This document shows, piece after piece, positions 53,039 to 62,592 of a stretch of 64,000 bases of DNA. This stretch comes from Burkholderia sp. (GTDB taxonomy: Bacteria; Pseudomonadota; Gammaproteobacteria; Burkholderiales; Burkholderiaceae): contig JAIRVP010000072.1 of assembly GCA_031253835.1 (NCBI GenBank), positions 62,001 to 126,000 on the forward strand, given 5' to 3'. Each line of letters begins with the position of its first letter. Within the stretch, counting starts at the first letter, position 1. A program made the position numbers and the translations under genes. The notes under the pieces were generated by a model. The model ran no database searches, was not told where the DNA came from, and was given only the letters and a program-made list of their open reading frames with translations.

Positions 53039-53848
53039 TTACCACCAGCGATGGAAGTGATGGACGGGGCCGACGCCGTGGCCGACGTCGAGGTGGCCGC
53101 TTGCGGCGATCGCGCCGGTCAGGTAGGTCTTGGCTTCGCGCACCGCGCTTTCGAGGTCGGGCTGCTGCGGCAGCAGGGCGGCGATCGCCGACGACAGCGT
53201 GCAGCCGGTGCCGTGCGTGTTGCTGACCGGCACGCGCGCACCGTCGAGCCGCACGGTGCGTGCCGCTTCGACGAGCCAGTCGGGGCTGGCGGACGCGTCG
53301 GGCAGGTGGCCGCCTTTCATCAGCACCGCGCGCGCACCCGTCCGCAGCAACGCCTGGCCTTGCCGGACCATGTCGTCTTCGGTGGTGGCGGCCACGTCGT
53401 CCAGCAGCGCGGCCGCTTCGGGCAGGTTCGGCGTGACGACCGTCGCGAGCGGCAGCAGCGCGTCGCGCAGCGCATCGACCGCGTCGGGCGCGAGCAGCGC
53501 GTGCGAGCTCTTCGAGATCATCACCGTGTCGAGCACGACGAAGCGCGGCGCGTAACGCCGCAGCGCATCGGCCACCGCGTGGACGATCGCCGCGTTCGCG
53601 AGCATGCCGATCTTGACCGCATCGATGCGGATGTCGTCGAACACCGCGTCGAGCTGCGCGGTCACGAACGCGGCGTCTGGCGCATGCACGCCCGTCACGC
53701 CGCGCGTGTTCTGCGCGGTCAGCGCGGTAATCACGCTCGCGCCGTACGCGCCGAGCGCGGAAAAGGTCTTCAGGTCGGCCTGGATGCCTGCGCCGCCGCC
53801 CGAATCGGAGCCGGCGATCGTCAGGATGTTGGGTATCGGGTGCGTCAT
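53039..53848 (-). CDS. thiD: Hydroxymethylpyrimidine/phosphomethylpyrimidine kinase
   Basis: Thiamine pathway kinase that phosphorylates HMP and HMP-P; 269 residues, ribokinase fold. IPNILTIAGSDSGGGAGIQADLK is in two parts the substrate/nucleotide N-terminus, ITALTAQNTRGV follows, and the anion hole SNTHGTGCTLSSAIAA holds the catalytic Cys. Convergent with the DUF1853 gene at only 18 bp. No thiamine riboswitch is apparent before the start (58-bp gap to lplT on the same strand). Confidence 0.94.
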   Translation of the reverse strand: MTHPIPNILTIAGSDSGGGAGIQADLKTFSALGAYGASVITALTAQNTRGVTGVHAPDAAFVTAQLDAVFDDIRIDAVKIGMLANAAIVHAVADALRRYAPRFVVLDTVMISKSSHALLAPDAVDALRDALLPLATVVTPNLPEAAALLDDVAATTEDDMVRQGQALLRTGARAVLMKGGHLPDASASPDWLVEAARTVRLDGARVPVSNTHGTGCTLSSAIAALLPQQPDLESAVREAKTYLTGAIAASGHLDVGHGVGPVHHFHRWW

Positions 53849-53906
53849 GAGGGCAACGCGCCGGTTCGAGGACCGGCGCCGGCGGACGGAAACGGAAAGT
53901 GTAGCG

Positions 53907-55214
53907 TCAGTGCCGCGATTCGCCGATCAGCGCGACCGAGTCGAACTGGCGCTGGTTTGCCTGGTGGCGGCGCATCACGAGCCACATCGTCAGGCACACG
54001 AACGTGCCGAACAGCACGATCACGACGCCGACCGGCACGTCGAGCCACACGAGCACCGCGTACAGGCACAGCATCACGAGCACCGACAGGTTCTCGTTGA
54101 AGTTCTGCACCGCGATCGAGTGGCCGGCCGACAGCAGCACGTGGCCGCGATGCTGCAGCAGCGCGTTCATCGGCACGACGAAGTAGCCCGACAGCGCGCC
54201 GACGCACATCAGGAAGATGTACGCGATGATCAGGTAGACGGGCATGCGCAGGTGGCCGACGTGTACGGCCCAGTGCGGCGGGAACAGGTCGCGCGTGTAG
54301 AACGCCATCAGCATCACCGCGATACCCATGATGATGCCGACGGGCAGCACGGTCAGCGACTTCTTCAGCGGGATGCGTGCGGCAGCGGCAATCGCGCCGG
54401 CCGCAACGCCGACCGCGACCACCGCCTGCAGGATCGCACCTTCCGACAGCGACATGCCGAGCGACACCTCGGCCCACTTCAGCACGATGAACTGCAGCGT
54501 CGCGCCGGCACCCCAGAACAGCGTCGTGACCGCGAGCGAGATCTGGCCGAGCTTGTCGCGCCACAGCACCATGAAGCAGTCGGCGAAATCGGTGAGGAGC
54601 TTGACCGGGCCGCGTTCCTGCTTCGGGTAGCGGGCGCCCGTATCGGGGATGCGCAGGTTGAACAGCGCGGCGATCACGTAGATCGCCATGATGATCGCCA
54701 TCGCCGCTTCGGCCGGCGTGCCGATCCAGGCGGGCGTGTGCGCGATCACGTGCGACGCGATGTGCGGGCTGATTAGCGCGCCGCCCAGCACGGTGCCGAG
54801 GATGATCGAGCTGACGGTCGTGCCTTCGATCCAGCCGTTCGCGGCGACCAGCCGGTCGGCCGGCAGCAGCTCGGTGAGAATCCCGTACTTGGCGGGCGAG
54901 TACGCAGCCGCGCCGAAGCCGACGATCCCGTACGCGATCAGCGGATGCGCGCCGAACAGCATGATCATGCAGCCGACCACCTTGATCGAGTTGGTGATGA
55001 ACATCACGCGGCCCTTCGGGCGCGAATCCGCGAACGCACCGACATACGCCGCCAGCACCACGTACGACAACACGAAGAACAGCTTCAGCAGCGGTGTCAT
55101 CCAGTTGGGGGCGTGGAGGTCTTTCAGCAGGGCGATGGCGGCGATGAGGAGCGCATTGTCGGCCAGCGACGAGAAAAACTGCGCGGCCATGATGGTGTAA
55201 AAACCTTTTTTCAT
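53907..55214 (-). CDS. lplT: Lysophospholipid transporter LplT
   Basis: Inner-membrane MFS flippase of 435 residues for 2-acyl-glycerophospholipids, with about 12 helices. Start MKKGFYTIMAAQFFSSLADN is the LplT hallmark, followed by DSRPKGRVMFITNSIK (cytoplasmic loop 2-3) and PAKYGILTELLPADRLVAANG. In E. coli it stands beside the acyltransferase aas; no such gene is here. thiD follows 58 bp downstream on the same strand and may be co-transcribed. Divergent from alr. Confidence 0.93.
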   Translation of the reverse strand: MKKGFYTIMAAQFFSSLADNALLIAAIALLKDLHAPNWMTPLLKLFFVLSYVVLAAYVGAFADSRPKGRVMFITNSIKVVGCMIMLFGAHPLIAYGIVGFGAAAYSPAKYGILTELLPADRLVAANGWIEGTTVSSIILGTVLGGALISPHIASHVIAHTPAWIGTPAEAAMAIIMAIYVIAALFNLRIPDTGARYPKQERGPVKLLTDFADCFMVLWRDKLGQISLAVTTLFWGAGATLQFIVLKWAEVSLGMSLSEGAILQAVVAVGVAAGAIAAAARIPLKKSLTVLPVGIIMGIAVMLMAFYTRDLFPPHWAVHVGHLRMPVYLIIAYIFLMCVGALSGYFVVPMNALLQHRGHVLLSAGHSIAVQNFNENLSVLVMLCLYAVLVWLDVPVGVVIVLFGTFVCLTMWLVMRRHQANQRQFDSVALIGESRH

Positions 55215-55432
55215 CTGATGCGATGCTTTTGTCGCTGCGGCAGGGCCGCGTAGGCCGCCTGGTATGCGATCGGCTTATTCCGTTCGAAATGGGTTGTGCG
55301 CACGGCTTTATAACATGAAAATACGCCAATTCGGACTAGCAAGATTCCCCGATCGTTCCGCAAATTGTCGGCTTCGGTGCTCAAAAGGCGCGGTAAGCTG
55401 ATGATTCGCAAGCGTCTTTACGTAAATTTCCC

Positions 55433-56503
55433 ATGCCGCGCCCGATCTCCGCCACCATCCACACCGCCGCTCTCGCGAACAATCTCTCCGTCGTCCGCCG
55501 ATTTGCCGGCCCGTCCAAGGTCTGGGCGGTCGTCAAGGCCAACGCGTACGGCCACGGTCTCGCCCGTGCGTTTCCGGGCCTGCGCGGCACCGACGGCTTC
55601 GGCCTGCTCGACCTCGACGAGGCCGTGAAGCTGCGCGAGCTCGGCTGGGCCGGCCCGATCCTGCTGCTCGAAGGCTTCTTCCGGTCGACCGACATCGACG
55701 TGATCGACCGCTACAGCCTGACCACGACGGTCCACAACGACGAGCAGATGCGGATGCTGGAAACGGCGCGGCTGTCGAAGCCCGTCAACGTGCAGCTCAA
55801 GATGAACAGCGGGATGAACCGGCTCGGCTACGTGCCGGAAAAATACCGTGCGGCGTGGGAGCGCGCCCGTGCGTGTCCCGGCATCGGCCAGATCACGTTG
55901 ATGACCCATTTTTCGGACGCGGACAACGAGCGCGGCGTCGCCGAGCAGCTCGCGACCTTCGAGCGCGGCGCGGAAAGCATCGCCGGCGCGCGCAGTCTCG
56001 CGAATTCGGCGGCCGTGCTGTGGCATCCGGATACGCACTTCGACTGGGTGCGGCCGGGGATCGTGCTGTACGGCGCGTCGCCGTCCGGGCTGTCGGCCGA
56101 TATCGCCGACACCGGCTTGAAGCCCGCGATGACGCTCGCGTCCGAGCTGATCGCGGTGCAGACGATCGCGAAGGGCCAGGCGATCGGCTATGGCTCGACG
56201 TTCTCCGCCCAGGCGCAGATGCGGATCGGCGTCGTCGCGTGCGGCTACGCGGACGGCTATCCGCGCGTCGCGCCCGAAGGCACGCCGGTGATCGTCGACG
56301 GCATCCGTACGCGGATCGTCGGCCGCGTGTCGATGGACATGATTACCGTCGACCTGACCCCGTGCCCGCAGGCCGGCGTCGGTGCGCGCGTCGAGCTGTG
56401 GGGCAACGCGCTGCCGATCGACGACGTCGCGCGCCATTGCGGGACGATCGGTTACGAGCTGATGTGCGCGGTCGCCGGCCGCGTGCCCGTGCGGGCGGAA
56501 TAA
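55433..56503 (+). CDS. alr: Alanine racemase
   Basis: PLP enzyme that makes D-alanine for peptidoglycan; 356 residues. PLP-binding Lys35 lies in WAVVKANAYGHGL. The second catalytic base Tyr is in GYGSTFSAQAQMRIG; the substrate-binding MDMITVD segment is also present (GRVSMDMITVDL). Followed by radA after 11 bp, so the two share a transcript. Divergent from lplT. Confidence 0.97.
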   Translation: MPRPISATIHTAALANNLSVVRRFAGPSKVWAVVKANAYGHGLARAFPGLRGTDGFGLLDLDEAVKLRELGWAGPILLLEGFFRSTDIDVIDRYSLTTTVHNDEQMRMLETARLSKPVNVQLKMNSGMNRLGYVPEKYRAAWERARACPGIGQITLMTHFSDADNERGVAEQLATFERGAESIAGARSLANSAAVLWHPDTHFDWVRPGIVLYGASPSGLSADIADTGLKPAMTLASELIAVQTIAKGQAIGYGSTFSAQAQMRIGVVACGYADGYPRVAPEGTPVIVDGIRTRIVGRVSMDMITVDLTPCPQAGVGARVELWGNALPIDDVARHCGTIGYELMCAVAGRVPVRAE

Positions 56504-56514
56504 GGGCGTCGCGC

Positions 56515-57891
56515 GTGGCCAAACAGAAAACCGTTTATGTCTGCAGCGAGTGCGGCGGACAGACCCCGAAGTGGCAGGGCCAGTGCCCGTCGTGCCAGGC
56601 GTGGAACACACTCGTCGAATCGGTCGCCGAATCGCCGGCTGCCCATCGTTTCCAGTCGCTCGCGAAGCGGGCGCCCGTGCAGCGTCTCGTCGACATCGAG
56701 GCGGCCGACGTGCCGCGCTTCTCGACCGGCATCGGTGAATTCGACCGCGTGCTCGGCGGCGGGCTGGTCCCCGGCGGCGTCGTGCTGATCGGCGGCGATC
56801 CGGGCATCGGCAAGTCGACGCTGCTGCTGCAGTCGCTCGCGGATATCGCGAGCGAGCGGCGCGCGCTCTATATCAGCGGCGAGGAGTCGGCCGCGCAGAT
56901 CGCGTTGCGCGCGCAACGGCTTGCGCTGCTCGACGGCGGCGCACCGGCGGACGAACTGAAGCTGCTCGCCGAGATCCAGCTCGAGAAGATCCAGGCCGCG
57001 ATCGACGCGGAACGGCCGGACGTCGCCGTGATCGACTCGATCCAGACCGTCTATTCGGAAGCGCTCACGTCGGCGCCGGGCTCGGTCGCGCAGGTGCGCG
57101 AATGCGCGGCGCAGCTCACGCGCATCGCGAAACAGTCGGGCACGGCGATCATCATGGTCGGGCACGTGACGAAGGAAGGCAACCTGGCCGGCCCGCGCGT
57201 GCTCGAGCACATCGTCGACACCGTGCTGTACTTCGAAGGCGATACGCATTCGTCGTTCCGGCTCGTGCGCGCGTTCAAGAACCGCTTCGGCGCGGTCAAC
57301 GAACTCGGCGTGTTCGCGATGACCGAGCGCGGGCTGCGCGGCGTCGCGAATCCGTCCGCGCTGTTCCTGTCGCAGCACGAGCAGGTCGTGCCGGGCTCGT
57401 GCGTGCTCGTCACGCAGGAAGGCACGCGGCCGCTGCTCGTCGAAGTCCAGGCGCTCGTCGATACCGCACACGTGCCGAACCCGCGCCGGCTCGCGGTCGG
57501 CCTCGAGCAGAACCGGCTCGCGATGCTGCTCGCGGTGCTGCACCGGCATGCGGGCATCGCGTGCTTCGACCAGGACGTGTTCCTCAATGCCGTGGGCGGC
57601 GTGAAGATCACCGAGCCGGCGGCCGACCTCGCGGTGCTGCTCGCGATCCATTCGTCGATGCGCAACAAGGCGCTGCCGAAGGGGCTGATCGTGTTCGGCG
57701 AAGTGGGGCTGGCGGGCGAGATCCGGCCTTCGCCGCGCGGGCAGGAACGGCTGCGCGAGGCCGCGAAGCTTGGCTTCACGTCTGCGCTGATCCCGAAGGC
57801 GAATGCGCCGAAGCAGCCGATCGAAGGGCTGAACGTGATGGCCGTCGATCGGCTCGAGCAGGCGATCGATCGCGTGCGCGATCTCGAGTGA
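56515..57891 (+). CDS. radA: DNA repair protein RadA (Sms)
   Basis: Recombination helicase-like ATPase of 458 residues, with a GTG start at 56515 (translated MAKQKTVYVC). Zinc finger CSEC...CPSC (residues ~9-27), Walker A GGDPGIGKSTLLLQ (about 100), Walker B VAVIDSIQTVYSE, the RadA-specific KNRFGAVNELG, and a C-terminal Lon-like domain with GKA-free LPKGLIVFGEVGLAGEIRP. Processes recombination intermediates with RecA. Long open frame upstream is the alr shadow. Confidence 0.97.
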   Translation: MAKQKTVYVCSECGGQTPKWQGQCPSCQAWNTLVESVAESPAAHRFQSLAKRAPVQRLVDIEAADVPRFSTGIGEFDRVLGGGLVPGGVVLIGGDPGIGKSTLLLQSLADIASERRALYISGEESAAQIALRAQRLALLDGGAPADELKLLAEIQLEKIQAAIDAERPDVAVIDSIQTVYSEALTSAPGSVAQVRECAAQLTRIAKQSGTAIIMVGHVTKEGNLAGPRVLEHIVDTVLYFEGDTHSSFRLVRAFKNRFGAVNELGVFAMTERGLRGVANPSALFLSQHEQVVPGSCVLVTQEGTRPLLVEVQALVDTAHVPNPRRLAVGLEQNRLAMLLAVLHRHAGIACFDQDVFLNAVGGVKITEPAADLAVLLAIHSSMRNKALPKGLIVFGEVGLAGEIRPSPRGQERLREAAKLGFTSALIPKANAPKQPIEGLNVMAVDRLEQAIDRVRDLE

Positions 57892-58037
57892 CCGGCCGCA
57901 CAGGCACGCGGGCCGGGCCTGACAGCGATCTGGCGCGTAATTCGCTGTAAAGAATATGTAGGCTTCTGTAACCCGCCGGACATCGCTTTTCCCTATCCTT
58001 TGCCGGATTGTCGAACCGCGCAATGCGAAGGGAACCT

Positions 58038-58304
58038 ATGTTGAAATCGTATGGGGAAGCGCCGGGCGGACGCCTTTACAACCTGCGCGGCTGCCGCGTG
58101 TCGGAGCCGATTCGCCAGCCTTGGGGCGGTGGATGCCGGATCGTCGAATGGATCGACGACGAAGGGCGCCTGGCACGCAAGGTCGTGTCCGAGGACGTGA
58201 CCGAAGCGGAAGTCGCTGCGGCGATCCGGCGGCCGACCGAAGGGCGCCGGCACCTGATGGGCGACGACGAGCAGATGCCGCGCGATACGTTGCCGCGGCG
58301 CTGA
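58038..58304 (+). CDS. DUF2866 family protein
   Basis: An 88-residue hydrophilic protein starting at ATG 58038 (MLKSYGEAPGG) with AAGGGAA before it. Core LRGCRVSEPIRQPWGGGCRI and VEWIDDEGRLARKVVSEDVT match DUF2866, a small Burkholderiales family without known function (recognition from memory). No signal peptide or membrane helix. It lies 146 bp after radA with its own likely promoter in the AT-richer gap. Confidence 0.75.
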   Translation: MLKSYGEAPGGRLYNLRGCRVSEPIRQPWGGGCRIVEWIDDEGRLARKVVSEDVTEAEVAAAIRRPTEGRRHLMGDDEQMPRDTLPRR

Positions 58305-58346
58305 GCCGGCGGCGGGCGAACCGCCGGGCAGCGACAATCCAGTCAA

Positions 58347-58373
58347 CAGGCCGGGCCGGTGCGCCCGGCCTTG
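58347..58373 (+). terminator. GC-rich hairpin after the DUF2866 gene
   Basis: CAGGCCGGGC pairs with GCCCGGCCTTG (8-9 bp) around a short loop; only a weak T stretch follows. Possible terminator 43 bp after the stop. Confidence 0.4.
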
Positions 58374-58462
58374 TCGTATCCGGGGCCGGACAAGGCCCGG
58401 CGGGTGTCGCTCACCCGCGGCGGCGGCATGCCATGCGCGCAGATCGGCCGCCGCGTTCAGCC

Positions 58463-60394
58463 TCAGCCGATCTGCTCGAGTTCTTCCTGTGCGGCGAGCC
58501 AGTCGGCCTCGACCGTTTCGAGACGCGTGTTGACGTCGCCGAGCTTGCGGATCGCGTCGGTCAGCGCGGTCTTGCGCTCGGCTTCATAGCTCGCCGGATC
58601 GGCGACGAACGTGTCGAGGCGCGCCTTCTCCGCGTGCAGCGTCTCCATTTCCTTTTCGAGCTTCGTGATGCGGTTCTGCAGCGGCTTCTTCAAGACCGAC
58701 AGGCGTTGCCGCTCCTCGGCGGCCTGACGCTTCTGGTCCTTGCGGTTGGCCGCCGCGCCGGCGCCCGATGACGCCGCGCTGTCGGCCTTCGCGGCCGCGC
58801 GCTGCTCGGCCGCGTGCTGCAGCAGCCAGTCGCGGTAGTCGTCGAGGTCGCCGTCGAACGGTTGCAGCCGGTGCTTCGCGACCAGCATGAACTGGTCGGT
58901 CGTCGCGCGCAGCAGGTGGCGGTCGTGCGACACGAGGATCAGCGTGCCTTCGAACTGCGCGAGCGCCATCGTCAGCGCATGGCGCGTCTCGAGGTCGAGG
59001 TGGTTCGTCGGTTCGTCGAGCAGCAGCAGGTTCGGCTTCTGCCAGATGATCAGCGCAAGCGCGAGGCGCGCCTTTTCGCCACCGGAGAACGGGCCGACCG
59101 GACTCGTCGCCATGTCGCCCGAGAAATTGAAGCCGCCGAGGAAGTCGCGCAGTTCCTGCTCGCGTGTATCGGGGGCGAGCCGGGCCAGATGCGCGAGCGG
59201 CGAATCGTCTTCGCGCAGCGTTTCGAGCTGGTGCTGTGCGAAATAGCCGATCGTGAGGCCCTTGCCGTCGCGGACGTGGCCCGACAGCGGCGCGAGCGTG
59301 CCGGCCAGCGTCTTGATCAGCGTCGACTTGCCCTGGCCGTTCGCGCCGAGCAGGCCGATGCGCTGGCCGTTCTGGATCGACAGCGCGACGCGCTCGACGA
59401 TCGGGATTTCCGCACCGCCGTCGGCATGGTAGCCGCAGCGGACGTCTTCCATCACCATCATCGGGTTCGGCGCGGCGTCGGGCGTGCGGAATTCGAACGT
59501 GAACGGCGACGCGATGTGCGCGGGCGCGATCAGCTCCATCTTCTCGAGCGCCTTCATCCGGCTCTGCGCCTGCTTGGCCTTGGTCGCCTTGGCCTTGAAG
59601 CGGTCGACGAAGCTCTGCAGGTGCTCGATCGTCTTCTGCTGCTTTTCGTATGCGTTTTGCTGCAGCGCCAGTTGCTGCGCGCGCAGCACTTCGAACTGCG
59701 AGTAGTTGCCGCCGTAGCGCTTCACCTGGCGGTTTTCCAGGTGCAGCGTGACGTTGCAGATCGAATCGAGGAATTCGCGGTCGTGCGAAATCACGACGAG
59801 CGTGCCGGGGTAGCGGTGCAGCCAGTCTTCGAGCCAGACGATCGCGTCGAGGTCGAGGTGGTTCGTCGGTTCGTCGAGCAGCAGCAGGTCGGAACGGCAC
59901 ATCAGCGCCTGCGCGAGGTTCAGGCGCATGCGCCAGCCGCCGGAGAAGCTCGCGACCGACTCGCGCGTCTGCGCGAGCGTGAAGCCGAGGCCGAGCAGCA
60001 GCGCTTCGGCGCGGGCCGGCGCGGTGTAGCCGTCGGCGTCGGCGAACGCCGCGTGCGCGTCGGCTTCGGCGGCGCCGTCATGCGCGGCCGAGGCGGCCGC
60101 GATGCGCGCCTCGATCTCGCGCAGCGCGGCATCGCCGTCGAGCGTGTAGTCGAGCGCCGTGCGGTCGACCGCGGGCGTTTCCTGCGACACATGGGCGATC
60201 CGCCACGACGGCGGCATCGAGAAATCGCCGGCGTCCGAGTGCAGCTCGCCGCGCAGGACCGAGAACAGTGTCGACTTGCCGGCGCCGTTCGCGCCGATCA
60301 GGCCGGCTTTCTCACCGGGATTGAGCACGAACGAGGTCGACTCGAACAGCGGCTTGGTGCCGCGCGCAAGGCTGAACTGATTGAAACGGATCAC
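58463..60394 (-). CDS. ABC-F family ATPase (YheS/Uup-like)
   Basis: Cytoplasmic ribosome-associated ABC-F protein with two ATPase domains and no membrane part; 643 residues. First domain: Walker A GANGAGKSTLF, signature FSGGWRMRLNLAQALM, Walker B LLLLDEPTNHLDLDAI. A linker with charged coiled coil (QQNAYEKQQKTIEHLQSF) separates it from the second: GANGQGKSTLIKTL, FSGGEKARLALALI, LLLLDEPTNHLDLE. C-terminal coiled coil after residue 540 (KDQKRQAAEERQRLSVLKK). Such proteins resolve stalled ribosomes or protect them from antibiotics; size fits YheS. Single gene. Confidence 0.93.
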   Translation of the reverse strand: MIRFNQFSLARGTKPLFESTSFVLNPGEKAGLIGANGAGKSTLFSVLRGELHSDAGDFSMPPSWRIAHVSQETPAVDRTALDYTLDGDAALREIEARIAAASAAHDGAAEADAHAAFADADGYTAPARAEALLLGLGFTLAQTRESVASFSGGWRMRLNLAQALMCRSDLLLLDEPTNHLDLDAIVWLEDWLHRYPGTLVVISHDREFLDSICNVTLHLENRQVKRYGGNYSQFEVLRAQQLALQQNAYEKQQKTIEHLQSFVDRFKAKATKAKQAQSRMKALEKMELIAPAHIASPFTFEFRTPDAAPNPMMVMEDVRCGYHADGGAEIPIVERVALSIQNGQRIGLLGANGQGKSTLIKTLAGTLAPLSGHVRDGKGLTIGYFAQHQLETLREDDSPLAHLARLAPDTREQELRDFLGGFNFSGDMATSPVGPFSGGEKARLALALIIWQKPNLLLLDEPTNHLDLETRHALTMALAQFEGTLILVSHDRHLLRATTDQFMLVAKHRLQPFDGDLDDYRDWLLQHAAEQRAAAKADSAASSGAGAAANRKDQKRQAAEERQRLSVLKKPLQNRITKLEKEMETLHAEKARLDTFVADPASYEAERKTALTDAIRKLGDVNTRLETVEADWLAAQEELEQIG

Positions 60395-60530
60395 GGCGGA
60401 AATGACTGGGCAAAACCGCTATTCTAGACTGCGCGCCGGTCGCGCCGGGCGTCGGCCGCTCGGCGGATGCCGCAACGGCGCAATTTCGCCTAGACTCCGT
60501 GTCGATCCGGTTACGTAAAAGGAGTGCCCG

Positions 60531-61010
60531 ATGTCCACCCTGTATTCGTTCAGCGCTGAGACGCTCGCCGGTGCGCCGGCCCCGCTCGACGCGTATCGCG
60601 GCAAGGTGCTGCTGATCGTCAACACCGCGAGCGAGTGCGGTTTCACGCCGCAGTACGCGGGCCTGCAGAAGCTGTACGACCAGTACGCGGCGCGCGGCTT
60701 CTTCGTGCTCGGGTTTCCGTGCAACCAGTTCGGTAAGCAGGAGCCGGGCGACGCCGCGCAGATCGGCGCGTTCTGCGAGCGCAACTACGGCGTCACGTTC
60801 CCGATGTTCGCGAAGATCGACGTGAAAGGCGACCACGCGCATCCGCTGTACCGCTACCTGACCGACGAGGCGCCCGGCATTCTCGGCCTCAAGGCGATCA
60901 AGTGGAATTTCACGAAATTCCTGGTCGATCGCGACGGGCGCATCGTCAAGCGCTACGCGCCGTCGACCAAGCCCGACGAAATCGCCGCGGATATCGACAA
61001 GCTGCTGTGA
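60531..61010 (+). CDS. Glutathione peroxidase family thiol peroxidase
   Basis: Peroxide-reducing enzyme of 159 residues starting at ATG 60531 behind AAAGGAG. The peroxidatic residue is Cys36 (NTASECGFTPQY), not selenocysteine; the second motif FPCNQFGKQEPG carries the catalytic Gln, and WNFTKFLVD the Trp. Like most bacterial Cys-GPx it is probably reduced by thioredoxin. Convergent with cls. Confidence 0.95.
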   Translation: MSTLYSFSAETLAGAPAPLDAYRGKVLLIVNTASECGFTPQYAGLQKLYDQYAARGFFVLGFPCNQFGKQEPGDAAQIGAFCERNYGVTFPMFAKIDVKGDHAHPLYRYLTDEAPGILGLKAIKWNFTKFLVDRDGRIVKRYAPSTKPDEIAADIDKLL

Positions 61011-61017
61011 GGGCGGC

Positions 61018-61039
61018 GGGGCGGCGCCAACGTCGCCCC
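61018..61039. terminator. Short hairpin between convergent gpx and cls
   Basis: GGGGCGGCG and CGTCGCCCC pair over 9 bp with one G-T around CCAA in the 34-bp gap between convergent stops. No T run; function inferred from position. Confidence 0.35.
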
Positions 61040-61044
61040 GGCCG

Positions 61045-62484
61045 TTACAGGATCGGCGCGAACAGCCGTGCGACGTGCATCGCGATGCGCCGCCACGCAG
61101 GCGACTGGCGGTATTCGTTCGCGTCGACTTCGTATGCCTGCGCGAAGTCGGCATCGAGCATCGTCTCGACCTCGCCGGCGAACGCGCGGTCGACGGTCAG
61201 CACCATGATCTCGAAATTGAGCCGGAACGAGCGGTTGTCGAGATTCGCGCTGCCGATCGCCGCGGCGATGTCGTCGATCAGCACGACCTTCTGGTGCAGG
61301 AAGCCGGGCCGGTAGCGGAACACCTTCACGCCCGCATCGACGAGGTCGCGCGCGTACAGCTTCGACGCCTCGAACACCACGTAGTGATCGCGCCGGCTCG
61401 GGATCAGGATGCGCACGTCGACGCCGCGCATTACCGCGAGCTTCAGTGCGGAGATCACCGCTTCGTCGGGGACGAGATACGGCGTGGTGATCCAGACCCG
61501 CTCGCGCGCGGCATTGATCGCCTCGACGAAGAACAGCGAGCCCGTTTCCTGCTTGTCGGCCGGCCCCATCGGCACCGCGAGGCAATGCATGCCGTCGCCG
61601 GGCTGCGCGGGCGGCGGCAGCGCGATCGGCGGCAGCTTCTGCGTCGCCCAGTGCCAGTCTTCGGCGAACACGTACTGGATGCTCGCGACCACCGGGCCGC
61701 GGATCTCGATGTGCGTGTCGCGCCACGGCGACAGGCGCGGCTTCGCGCCGAGATATTCGACGCCGACGTTGTGGCCGCCGACGAACGCGCGGTTGCCGTC
61801 GACCACGACGATCTTGCGATGGTTGCGGAAGTTCAGCTGGAAGCGGTTGACGAACTTCCGGTTGGTCGCGAACGGATGGACCTCGACACCGCCGCGGCGC
61901 AACGTGTCGACGTAGCTGTGCGGCAGGTCGAAGCTGCCGATGCTGTCGTACAGCAGGCAGCAGCGCACGCCGGCCGCCGCGCGTGCGAGCAGCGAGTCGC
62001 GCAGCATCTGGCCGAGCGCGTCGTCGCGCACGATGAAGAACTGGACGACCACGTAGTCGCGCGCGGCGTCGATCGCCGACAGGATCGCGGAGAACGTCGC
62101 GTCGCCGTTCACGAGCGTGCGCACCGAGTTGCCGCCGAGGAACGGCATGCCGCCGAGCCGCGTCAGCGCGAGCACGGCGGACGGGCCGAGCGCGTCGGCG
62201 GCCGGCCCGTCGGTCGCGTCGGTGCTGAGCCATGGCGAGCGCGGTGTGTGCATGCGCAACATTTCGAGCTCGTGGCGCCGTGCGTCGACGTAGCCGGAGA
62301 ACTTGCTGCGGCCGAGGAACAGGTACGGAACGAGCGTCAGGTACGGCATGGCCGCGAGCGAGACGGCCCACGCGATCGCGCCTTGCGACGTGCGCGTGTT
62401 CATGATCGCATGGCACGCCGCGACGATCCCGAGCACGTGGATGGTCAGGATCAGGGTGCCGAGATGTAGCCAGTCGAGGGTCAT
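61045..62484 (-). CDS. cls: Cardiolipin synthase, phospholipase D family
   Basis: Condenses two phosphatidylglycerols to cardiolipin in the inner membrane; 479 residues. Two N-terminal helices (about residues 5-27 and 37-57) precede two PLD domains with HKD motifs: NHRKIVVVDGNRAFVGGHN (about residue 222) and HQKVVLIDDIAAAIGSAN (about 398). Length and layout match ClsA. Single gene, convergent with the glutathione peroxidase gene. Confidence 0.95.
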   Translation of the reverse strand: MTLDWLHLGTLILTIHVLGIVAACHAIMNTRTSQGAIAWAVSLAAMPYLTLVPYLFLGRSKFSGYVDARRHELEMLRMHTPRSPWLSTDATDGPAADALGPSAVLALTRLGGMPFLGGNSVRTLVNGDATFSAILSAIDAARDYVVVQFFIVRDDALGQMLRDSLLARAAAGVRCCLLYDSIGSFDLPHSYVDTLRRGGVEVHPFATNRKFVNRFQLNFRNHRKIVVVDGNRAFVGGHNVGVEYLGAKPRLSPWRDTHIEIRGPVVASIQYVFAEDWHWATQKLPPIALPPPAQPGDGMHCLAVPMGPADKQETGSLFFVEAINAARERVWITTPYLVPDEAVISALKLAVMRGVDVRILIPSRRDHYVVFEASKLYARDLVDAGVKVFRYRPGFLHQKVVLIDDIAAAIGSANLDNRSFRLNFEIMVLTVDRAFAGEVETMLDADFAQAYEVDANEYRQSPAWRRIAMHVARLFAPIL

Positions 62485-62546
62485 GGGCGCGTGACGGACT
62501 CCTGAAGTCGTGCGGCCGGGCGGCCGCCTACGCGCATCTTACCCAA

Positions 62547-62574
62547 CCGTGCGGCGCAATGGTGCGCCGCACGG
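62547..62574 (-). terminator. Strong hairpin terminator after prmB
   Basis: CCGTGCGGCGCA and TGCGCCGCACGG make a perfect 12-bp stem with a 4-base loop, 19 bp after the prmB stop on the minus strand. Only TTGGGT follows, so it is a strong stem with a weak T tract. Confidence 0.55.
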
Positions 62575-62592
62575 CGGGCGGGCCGGAAAGGC

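Noticed and set aside
52939..54100. Plus-strand frames opposite thiD
   Set aside because: Arg/His-rich antisense; ThiD with its GTGC catalytic loop is clearly on the minus strand.
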